Of a stretch of DNA of 5,003 nt, positions 1-4,927 are shown piece after piece. The stretch lies in assembly GCA_002437115.1 (NCBI GenBank), contig DJOD01000011.1:1-5003 (forward strand), read 5' to 3'. The notes beneath the pieces are model-generated. The model saw only the letters and a program-made list of their open reading frames with translations, ran no database searches and had not been told where the DNA came from. The stretch is from Prevotella sp. UBA6447 (lineage in GTDB: Bacteria; Bacteroidota; Bacteroidia; Bacteroidales; Bacteroidaceae). The first letter of the stretch is position 1. The number at the start of each line of letters is the position of its first letter. The translations under genes and the position numbers were made by a program.

Positions 1-76
1 CTATAAAAGTACGGCTTTTTTGCGTAATACGCAAGTAATTCACTGAATATTAGCACTTTAATTTATAGAACATCCC
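1..76. repeat. Left copy of 76-bp perfect inverted repeat
   Basis: These bases are the exact reverse complement of 4928-5003; identity stops at base 77 (A here, T in the other copy). All three frames read inward from base 1 contain stops, so the repeat is not coding in that direction. Internal structure: a 15-bp near-palindrome at 20-34 (arms TTGCGTA/TACGCAA around one base), an 11-bp palindrome at 38-48 (ATTCA-C-TGAAT), and a CTATAAA/TTTATAG pair at 1-7 and 62-68. The inner edge lies 34 bp past the receptor stop codon. Because the outer edge coincides with the window end, the full repeat may be longer. It could be an IS end, an inversion site or a linear-element terminus. Confidence 0.97.
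4..34 (-). promoter_or_regulatory. Outward-facing Bacteroidetes-type promoter in left repeat
   Basis: Read on the minus strand, TTG (plus 34-32), a 20-base spacer and TACTTTTA (plus 11-4) match the Bacteroidetes primary sigma consensus TTTG-N19-21-TAnnTTTG, with one mismatch in the last -7 base. It points out of the window, away from the receptor gene. The near-palindrome at 20-34 covers the -33 element and could be an operator. What it drives lies outside the window; a transposase gene is one possibility. Confidence 0.5.
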
Positions 77-110
77 ATAAGCAAGTTGGCCTTATGAAGC
101 CCAGCCATCC

Positions 111-2162
111 TTATTTCAAGATACCTGTTTCCTTCTCCTTGTTGTTGATTTTCTTTTCCACATCCTTGTACCTGTGTCCACCATTCAGCTGCCACGCCAC
201 GCTTAGCACCACGGCATTTCCAGCATCTGTGGAATGTCCCAAGACCGCCTTGCTCACAAACTGGTTGACGGTCACAGAGCGGTTGCGCAAAGGATTCTTG
301 TTAAACGGGTTGTGGACATAAGCCGTAATGTTGCAGTTGCCTATGCGGTAGCCCACAGCCCCCATCATCGTCCCAGCATTGTATCCTTTCATTTCGGCTT
401 CCATGAATCGCCAGCCATTGTCAGCGGAAAGCTGCAAGGTCCACTTGCCCCAATAGCCCGTGACATATCCGCCAACCGAGTAGGAGGTGTAGCAGTGGTT
501 GTAGTCGTCACCTCGGTTGAAGAAACGAGCCAGGCCCGCGGTCAGCGTGACCTGCAGGTGGTCGGGTATGATGTCCATACGGGCATAACCATCAACGTAC
601 AGCAGGTTGCAATGTGGCTGGTTAGCCTGTGAATAGAGAAACTGGTTGCTGTCGGTCCGCTCATACTTGCCCATGTTGCAATTTCGGTTCATGCGATACG
701 AGGCCGTGACCTGCGCGCTGACCCTTGGCCTGTCGTAAGAAAGCGCCAAGGTTTGCTCATAACGGCTGCTGGGACGCAAGTTGGGGTTGCCCACGTTCCA
801 CTCCATGCTGTTCTGCCGGATGCGCGTGTCAGAGAGCATTGCCACCTGCGAGATGTGTTGCGACAGTTCGAAGCTGTACGTGGCACGTATGCCCAAAGGC
901 AACGGGTAAGACAATTGCACTTTCGGCCGCCACAGCCAATAGCTGTATTCGTCTGTCCCCTGTCGGTTGTGATGGTTGCTGACACCCATGCCAGCCATAT
1001 AGGAAAGGGCTTGCAGGTGTCCGCTCAGTTGTGTGAAGGCGTAGAAACCTGCAGTGTGAATGCCGTTGCGGCTGTTGGCATCGCCCGAATAAACATTGTC
1101 CATGTATTTCCAGTTGGCATCCAAACCAGCCGACAAGGTGAACGGCTTCAACCGGTTTTCATAGACGGCCTCGCCCAGCAGCGAGTAGGTCTTCCCATCT
1201 ACGCTATAGGCATAAGGCGCGCCCTCGTCGTAATAGCTGCTGGAAAGTGTGTTGATGCACGTGCCCACGACATCGACGGCAAGCGACTGATGCTTGCCGA
1301 GCTGCCGCGAGTAATAGACATCGAGCGTGGGAGTGACACTTCTCCCCTTATTGCTCGCCAAGGCCAGGTAAGCCTTCTTTCCAGTCTCGCTGACCAGGCG
1401 TTGGCTTGACGTTCGCGGACTGTTGTAGAGGTTGGCCGACAAGGCCACCTGAAACACGTATGTGGCACTGTCGGCAAGGTTGTATTTCAGTTCCAAAGAG
1501 TTCGTGTAGTTGCGCACGCGGTTCGTTTGCATCTCGCGCTTGATGCTGTGTGTGGAACCATCATTGAGCAAGTAACGTGCCTCCTCGTCCGTACGGATGC
1601 CTCGCTTGTCATAGTAGCCGTTCTCATAGAAAACACGCAGTTGTCCTTTCCCTTTGTTTGCGGAAGCAAACACGCTGTTTGAGCCACTCGGCGACGTGAG
1701 CGTGTTGAGGGTTTGTGCCCCCACAGCGTAGCCCAAGTCTGGCCGGCGCATGTGGATGTTGATGACATAAGCCACATCCTGGCCGTATCTCACGCCCGGG
1801 TTGTCGATGAAGTCAATCGACGTGATGTTCTTGACATCTATGGCCAGCAAGTCGTGGCTGTTTGCCACGATGCCGTTCACGCGCACTTGCACTCTTCCCT
1901 TGTGGGTTGTCGACGAAATGGTGCGCGCGCCCTCATCAACGCGGATACCAGGCAACGCCAGTTTCTGCAGCAAGGAGTAGCCCGAGAACGAGTTGGCCTT
2001 TTGCACGTCGCTCGGAAACAGCGTCTGTCCGTCCACACGCCTCACCGTGCGTGCCGCCTCCACGACCACTCCGCCGAGCGACACGGTGTCACCTGGCTCT
2101 TGCGCCATGGCCGAGGCTACAGGCAGGCAGACCAACAATGTGGTAAAAATCGGTTTTTTCAT
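111..2162 (-). CDS. TonB-dependent-receptor-like outer membrane beta-barrel protein
   Basis: 683 aa, predicted to sit in the outer membrane as a plugged barrel importing or binding an unidentified ligand with TonB energy. Residues 1-20 are a signal peptide ending in AMA before Q21. A TonB-box-like DTVSLGGVVV lies at 25-34. The plug domain spans about 45-142, with hallmark stretches LPGIRVDEGARTI (70-82), VRVNGI (93-98) and IDNPGVRYG (119-127). The remainder, about 150-660, has the alternating aromatic pattern of barrel strands. The C-terminus has WQLNGGHRYKD followed by NNKEKETGIL, the tail style of Bacteroidetes OMP_b-brl_3-type receptors. The N-terminal carboxypeptidase-like domain of SusC proteins is absent and no SusD partner is present, so polysaccharide import of the Sus type is not supported. 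The gene is divergent from the membrane regulator at 2337 and is its likeliest target. The substrate cannot be read from the sequence. Confidence 0.9.
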   Translation of the reverse strand: MKKPIFTTLLVCLPVASAMAQEPGDTVSLGGVVVEAARTVRRVDGQTLFPSDVQKANSFSGYSLLQKLALPGIRVDEGARTISSTTHKGRVQVRVNGIVANSHDLLAIDVKNITSIDFIDNPGVRYGQDVAYVINIHMRRPDLGYAVGAQTLNTLTSPSGSNSVFASANKGKGQLRVFYENGYYDKRGIRTDEEARYLLNDGSTHSIKREMQTNRVRNYTNSLELKYNLADSATYVFQVALSANLYNSPRTSSQRLVSETGKKAYLALASNKGRSVTPTLDVYYSRQLGKHQSLAVDVVGTCINTLSSSYYDEGAPYAYSVDGKTYSLLGEAVYENRLKPFTLSAGLDANWKYMDNVYSGDANSRNGIHTAGFYAFTQLSGHLQALSYMAGMGVSNHHNRQGTDEYSYWLWRPKVQLSYPLPLGIRATYSFELSQHISQVAMLSDTRIRQNSMEWNVGNPNLRPSSRYEQTLALSYDRPRVSAQVTASYRMNRNCNMGKYERTDSNQFLYSQANQPHCNLLYVDGYARMDIIPDHLQVTLTAGLARFFNRGDDYNHCYTSYSVGGYVTGYWGKWTLQLSADNGWRFMEAEMKGYNAGTMMGAVGYRIGNCNITAYVHNPFNKNPLRNRSVTVNQFVSKAVLGHSTDAGNAVVLSVAWQLNGGHRYKDVEKKINNKEKETGILK

Positions 2163-2187
2163 TCTTATCGTTTTTGGTGTTTGTGTG

Positions 2188-2195
2188 CAAAAGTA
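2188..2195 (-). promoter_or_regulatory. -7 box of the receptor gene promoter
   Basis: On the minus strand this is TACTTTTG, an exact match to TAnnTTTG. It lies 25 bp upstream of the receptor ATG, giving a short A-rich leader of about 20 nt. No good TTG -33 element is found 19-22 bases further upstream (around plus 2216-2220). That would fit a promoter needing an activator; the direct repeats at 2229-2247 sit just upstream of where the -33 element should be. Confidence 0.6.
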
Positions 2196-2228
2196 TCAAT
2201 CAGCAGCCTTTTCTCGCACATTTTGACG

Positions 2229-2247
2229 CTGACATTTGTCTGACATT
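2229..2247. promoter_or_regulatory. Direct repeat CTGACATT x2 with 11-bp phase, candidate operator
   Basis: CTGACATT occurs at 2229-2236 and again at 2240-2247, separated by TGT, so the two units lie on the same face of the helix. OmpR/ToxR-type winged-helix regulators commonly bind tandem half-sites spaced 10-11 bp. The pair lies roughly 47-65 bp upstream of the inferred receptor transcription start and about 56 bp upstream of the regulator -7 box. Binding by the protein encoded at 2337-3170 is inference. Confidence 0.45.
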
Positions 2248-2302
2248 AGGAAGCCAGCCTCATTTTCATGGGCAAGTAGGCGACTATTCCTATAAAAATG
2301 GC

Positions 2303-2310
2303 TAACTTTG
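2303..2310 (+). promoter_or_regulatory. -7 box of the membrane regulator promoter
   Basis: TAACTTTG matches TAnnTTTG exactly. It places the transcription start near 2316 and so excludes the in-frame ATG at 2298, which lies upstream of the box, in favour of the ATG at 2337. A TTG -33 element at the right distance (about 2279-2284) is not evident, so the promoter may be weak or regulated. Confidence 0.55.
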
Positions 2311-2336
2311 CGACGAGTAACCATATCATTCGCATC

Positions 2337-3170
2337 ATGCAACTAAAACCATACCATTCGATCCTCGTGTTCGTCGCGTTCCTTGCGTCGGCAATTGCCA
2401 CAAGCGTTGGCAGTTACCAGCAAACACAACGCGACATCGTAGACGACATGGACCGTGCGCTCTGCCTCACCTTGCAGGAGCGCCAAGACCAATGGATCAC
2501 GCCCGACACCATCCAAGACTACCGCTCACATCTGCGCATCGGCCTGCTGAAAGAGGCAAGTGTGTTGTGCTATGTGGTAGACGACAAGCAGGGCAACGGA
2601 AGCCGACTGCCAAGGAAAGCAAGCAAGCATCCCCTGGCAAGCAAGACGATGACGCTCCACAAGCATGAGATACAGGGATATGCCAACTGCTCCATGGCCG
2701 ATGTGTTTGGCATGAGCGACCAACGCACGCCTCTCTCGCTGATGCTCATGGCAATGTTTTGGGCGGCTTGGGCCACGCTGTTGCATAAGCGCAAAAAATC
2801 CGAGCAGGCAAGCTGCTTGGCACAAGTCGCAGCCACAGGTGAGAGACCTGTGGCTCCTGTGGCTATCGAAGCACGAGTGTCACGCCTCGGGCTGCTCGCT
2901 TACTCGGCCTCAGACGATGGGTTCTACAACAGCGAAAGCCAACAAGTTGTCAGGTTCACCCCCATGCAGCACCAGCTCATGCAGATGTTTTTCAGCCAAG
3001 CGCAGCACCAGTTGTCTAAGCAGGAGATATGCGAGGCACTATGGCCCAAGAAGCCCGATGCCAGCGAGACTCTCTACACCTTGATACGGCGCACCAAACC
3101 CATCGCGGAGCGCAACGGCCTGAAGATTGAGTCAGAAAGGGGTCGTGCCTACCGCTTGGTGGCAGAGTAA
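2337..3170 (+). CDS. Membrane-anchored winged-helix transcriptional regulator (ToxR-like layout)
   Basis: 277 aa from the ATG at 2337; an upstream in-frame ATG at 2298 is rejected because a -7 promoter box lies just after it. A hydrophobic segment at about residues 7-26 and a second at about 132-149, followed by the basic stop-transfer HKRKK (150-154), suggest two membrane passes. Residues 27-131 would be periplasmic, with Cys43, Cys78 and Cys118 available for disulphide or metal chemistry. A linker (155-185) leads to a cytoplasmic OmpR/PhoB-type winged helix at about 205-275: FTPMQHQLMQMF, then LSKQEICEALWP, a recognition-helix-like SETLYTLIRRTKPIAERN, and a wing ending GRAYRL. No receiver or kinase domain is present, so signalling probably passes directly through the membrane. 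The gene is divergent from the receptor and upstream of the Spy-like gene. The signal sensed is unknown. Confidence 0.85.
   Translation: MQLKPYHSILVFVAFLASAIATSVGSYQQTQRDIVDDMDRALCLTLQERQDQWITPDTIQDYRSHLRIGLLKEASVLCYVVDDKQGNGSRLPRKASKHPLASKTMTLHKHEIQGYANCSMADVFGMSDQRTPLSLMLMAMFWAAWATLLHKRKKSEQASCLAQVAATGERPVAPVAIEARVSRLGLLAYSASDDGFYNSESQQVVRFTPMQHQLMQMFFSQAQHQLSKQEICEALWPKKPDASETLYTLIRRTKPIAERNGLKIESERGRAYRLVAE
2831..2864 (+). repeat. Perfect 10-bp hairpin plus 9-bp tandem repeat inside the regulator linker
   Basis: AGCCACAGGT (2831-2840), loop GAGAG and ACCTGTGGCT (2846-2855) form a perfect stem; CCTGTGGCT (2847-2855) is then repeated immediately at 2856-2864. The stretch encodes the linker around residues 166-176, including PVAPVA, between membrane segment and DNA-binding domain. 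Slippage in the tandem repeat changes the linker by three residues without breaking the frame. A regulatory role for the hairpin is unproven. Confidence 0.75.
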
Positions 3171-3305
3171 CCCATCTGCGTGTTGCCAGTCAGACGCGCA
3201 CGTCCATCCTGTGGCGCGGGCAAAAGAAAGTTGCGCGGAAAGCTTGTTGGGGGAAGTTCCCCGTATGTTGTAGGGAAAGCCTCGTTTCCTTTATGGTTTT
3301 CTCCC

Positions 3306-3336
3306 TTGTATCCCTGGTGGGGATATTGTATCTTTG
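3306..3336 (+). promoter_or_regulatory. Bacteroidetes promoter of the Spy-like gene
   Basis: TTG at 3306-3308, a 20-base spacer and TATCTTTG at 3329-3336 match TTTG-N19-21-TAnnTTTG almost fully; this is the best promoter in the window. The inferred start near 3342 gives a leader of about 49 nt before the ATG at 3391. The gene therefore has its own transcript and need not depend on read-through from the regulator gene. Confidence 0.75.
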
Positions 3337-3390
3337 CGGCATAGAAAAAAGAGAACCACAAACATTATCAACCCCCTCAAGCAGAAAGTT

Positions 3391-3906
3391 ATGAAACGCT
3401 TAGCCATGACCATCGCCGCCACACTGATAATCGCATTGTCAGCCGGCGCACAGAAGCTCACCGGCATCCGTGCCGAAGCTCGTTACATCACCGACATGAT
3501 GGTGGCCGAACTGGGACTCACAAGCGCACAGCGCAACAGCATCCTCAACATCAACCTGGCCTACCTCAACGGCATCAACAGCTACCGCGACATCGACTCG
3601 CGGGCATGGAGCCACCGCAACAAGCAGCTCAAGCGCATGCTCTCGGCCAAGCAATGGAAGCGCTACAAAGCCGCCAAGTATTTCTATCACCCCATCGGCT
3701 GGCGCGACAACGACTATGTGCACAACATCTACTCCCGTTACCCACAGCCACGACTTATGGGACATCAAAGCAAGGACATGAGGAAAGGCTATAGGCCAGG
3801 CCACAAGGAGATGGGCAAGCCTCACCGAGACTTTCGCGACAGAGGTCCCAAGGACAAGCACATGAGAAAGGAAATGCGCCACGGACGCAACTACCGTGCC
3901 CACTGA
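3391..3906 (+). CDS. Small secreted Spy/CpxP-like (LTxxQ family) protein with basic His-rich tail
   Basis: 171 aa from the ATG at 3391; an in-frame TTG at 3334 is rejected because it lies inside the -7 promoter box. Residues 1-20 are a signal peptide (KR, hydrophobic core, then SAGA before Q21), so the protein is predicted to be periplasmic. LTSAQ at 43-47 and LSAKQ at 84-88 are the two LTxxQ-type motifs of Spy/CpxP-like proteins, 41 residues apart, with helix-forming sequence between and after them. Residues 120-171 form a low-complexity tail rich in K, R, H, M and G, with histidines spread to the last residue. This could bind metal, nucleic acid or acidic surfaces; none is shown. In other bacteria the family acts as an envelope chaperone or stress/metal sensor, and a similar role here is inference. 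The gene has its own promoter and a strong terminator. Confidence 0.75.
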   Translation: MKRLAMTIAATLIIALSAGAQKLTGIRAEARYITDMMVAELGLTSAQRNSILNINLAYLNGINSYRDIDSRAWSHRNKQLKRMLSAKQWKRYKAAKYFYHPIGWRDNDYVHNIYSRYPQPRLMGHQSKDMRKGYRPGHKEMGKPHRDFRDRGPKDKHMRKEMRHGRNYRAH

Positions 3907-3916
3907 TCGCAACCAG

Positions 3917-3955
3917 TCTGTGGCTTTCCCAGAACGGGGAAGCCACAGATTTTTT
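3917..3955 (+). terminator. Rho-independent terminator of the Spy-like gene
   Basis: A 14-bp stem (3917-3930 with 3936-3949, one G-U pair) closes a 5-base loop AGAAC and is followed by six Ts at 3950-3955. It starts 10 bp after the stop codon at 3904-3906. Confidence 0.93.
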
Positions 3956-4076
3956 GGGGAAAAGGAAAAATGCAGCTTGCAGCTTCAACAACCCGATGAA
4001 ACATGTTAAGTTTTATTCATCAAAACTACACCTGCCACAGGTAGGCAAAATAGCTCAAAAAACAGGAACCAAGTGG

Positions 4077-4103
4077 TGCCGAATATCCTTTTTCGGCATT
4101 TTT
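4077..4103 (+). terminator. Candidate terminator in the gene-poor stretch
   Basis: TGCCGAA (4077-4083) and TTCGGCA (4092-4098) form a perfect 7-bp stem with an 8-base loop, followed by five Ts (4099-4103). No upstream gene needs it, since the Spy-like gene already has a stronger terminator. It may be a back-up terminator or the 3' end of an unrecognised short transcript. Confidence 0.5.
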
Positions 4104-4330
4104 CTGCTGTCGGATGTCCCCTTCAGGCACTTATTGAGGCACCACAAGATACCTTTTGAGGCACAATATGCACCAAACTTCCTGAAAGAATGTGCTTTAT
4201 CGTCAGTCAATCTGGTACATATCGTGAACCAAAATCGCCCACGCCCTACGAAGAAACCACCATTATCAACGCAACTCTCTAAGTGTCAACCTATTGTAAA
4301 CGCAGCTCCATTTTCACGTATTCGCAACCA

Positions 4331-4376
4331 AACGTCTTCTCGTTCACGCAGAAGCCATTTCTGAGAACGTTTTTTT
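4331..4376 (+). terminator. Weak hairpin with seven-T tail
   Basis: AACGT (4331-4335) can pair with ACGTT (4367-4371), and an inner CAGAA/TTCTG hairpin (4349-4353 with 4359-4363) stacks inside. Seven Ts follow at 4370-4376, partly shared with the outer stem. It would act on rightward transcripts. The stems are short and the outer one is separated by mismatches, so this is a weak call. Confidence 0.25.
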
Positions 4377-4380
4377 CCTG

Positions 4381-4542
4381 ATTATTCTGCCAGCAAACAT
4401 TTACACCAGCGTGCAAGGCAAGAAACAAGCACGGCTCTACGTGCACGAAGTGCTCGTGGCAGGCGGCCGCGAAGACTCTTTCACGCTCTACGGCTTTCCC
4501 TCGCCCTCCACTCTTTTGGGCTGCACTTATATTCACCCTTGA
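4381..4542 (+). pseudogene. Coding-like stretch without a start, possible gene relic
   Basis: The frame is open from 4300 to a stop at 4540-4542, but only from about 4381 does it look coding: codons such as AAC, TAC, ACC, AGC, GTG, CTC and GGC match the GC-ending usage of the Spy-like gene, in contrast to the AT-rich DNA before it. The reading includes IYTSVQGKKQARLYVHEVL, then VAGG and FTLYGF. There is no start codon near that boundary. The spacing of YVH, AGG and F..YG faintly recalls the C-terminal region of GH92-type glycoside hydrolases, but this is too short to name. The last 62 bp are antisense to the AraC gene, so part of the signal may be a shadow. Confidence 0.25.
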
Positions 4543-4909
4543 AGACCCTGGAAAAATACAAGGGGTCATTGAATCCCACTGACATCGCCACTTCGGAGAT
4601 GGTCTGCGAGGTGGTCATTATGAGGTAAGCCGCATGGTGAACCCGGTTTCTGTTGACGTATTCCTTGGGTGAGCAGCCAGTAGCTTGTTTCATCTTTTGG
4701 AAAAATGCCGTGCGTCCCATGCCCATCCGCGACGCGAAGGCATCCACATTAAAATCCGGGTCAGACAGGCTCTCTTCCACGATTGCCTTTGCTTTCTCGG
4801 CAAACGCCTTTTCGCTGGCATCTTGCCTCTCGGCACTCTTGCAATGTATGTCAGCGGACAGCAAGTCGGCGCGTTCCTTCAACTTGCTGATCCGCTCGCG
4901 GAAGAGCAT
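4481..4909 (-). CDS. AraC-family DNA-binding domain, probably the 5'-truncated end of a larger regulator
   Basis: 142 aa from the first ATG. Residues 1-45 are charged and helical, like a juxtamembrane or inter-domain coiled linker. Residues about 52-135 are a complete AraC double helix-turn-helix: FNVDAFASRMGMGRTAFFQK with SPKEYVNRNRV, then TISEVAMSVGFNDPLYFSRV followed by SPKEWR. The style matches the C-terminal module of Bacteroidetes hybrid two-component or propeller-type regulators of carbohydrate use. No sensor, kinase or receiver part is present. The frame stays open upstream of the ATG and gives plausible linker sequence (YNRSRN) up to 4927, exactly where the inverted repeat begins, and then meets a stop (TAA) within the repeat at 4943-4945. 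An insertion that cut off the N-terminal part is the simplest reading. If translated, it would be a soluble, unsensing DNA-binding protein. Confidence 0.8.
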   Translation of the reverse strand: MLFRERISKLKERADLLSADIHCKSAERQDASEKAFAEKAKAIVEESLSDPDFNVDAFASRMGMGRTAFFQKMKQATGCSPKEYVNRNRVHHAAYLIMTTSQTISEVAMSVGFNDPLYFSRVFKGEYKCSPKEWRARESRRA

Positions 4910-4927
4910 ATTGCGGCTACGGTTATA

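Larger units (their letters stand above)
3956..4380. other. Gene-poor, AT-richer stretch with hairpins
   Basis: No convincing gene is found on either strand. A plus-strand reading running through to 4364 begins with a TTG inside the T-tract of the preceding terminator and has no recognisable protein features. The stretch holds a short tandem GCAGCTT repeat near 3972-3985, a hairpin with T-run at 4077-4103, three copies of AGGCAC (4125-4130, 4137-4142, 4159-4164; the last two within TTGAGGCAC), and a hairpin region ending in seven Ts at 4370-4376. A small RNA is possible, but no good promoter was found for one. Confidence 0.6.

Noticed and set aside
111..2162. SusC-type polysaccharide importer
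   Set aside because: The protein is too short, lacks the N-terminal carboxypeptidase-like domain, and has no adjacent SusD lipoprotein.
94..2243. Plus-strand open frames across the receptor gene (for example 234-632, 753-1409, 1713-2243)
   Set aside because: They are antisense shadows of the long minus-strand receptor gene, with no recognisable domains and no promoter or leader.
2298..2336. Upstream in-frame ATG (2298) as start of the membrane regulator
   Set aside because: The -7 box TAACTTTG at 2303-2310 lies downstream of it, so a transcript from that promoter cannot include it. The extra residues also displace the basic-then-hydrophobic N-terminus.
3334..3390. In-frame TTG (3334) as start of the Spy-like gene
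   Set aside because: It lies within the promoter -7 box; the ATG at 3391 begins a textbook signal peptide.
3439..3912. Long minus-strand frame opposite the Spy-like gene
   Set aside because: It is the mirror of a codon-biased gene on the plus strand (runs of V, A, H from antisense codons) and overlaps almost exactly.
4005..4014. TAAGTTTT (4007-4014) as a promoter for a small RNA
   Set aside because: It misses the final G, and the nearest TTG is 27 bases upstream, outside the 19-21 spacing.
3954..4364. 136-aa plus-strand frame after the terminator
   Set aside because: It starts with a TTG inside the terminator T-tract, sits in AT-rich DNA without coding periodicity, and shows no domain or signal sequence.
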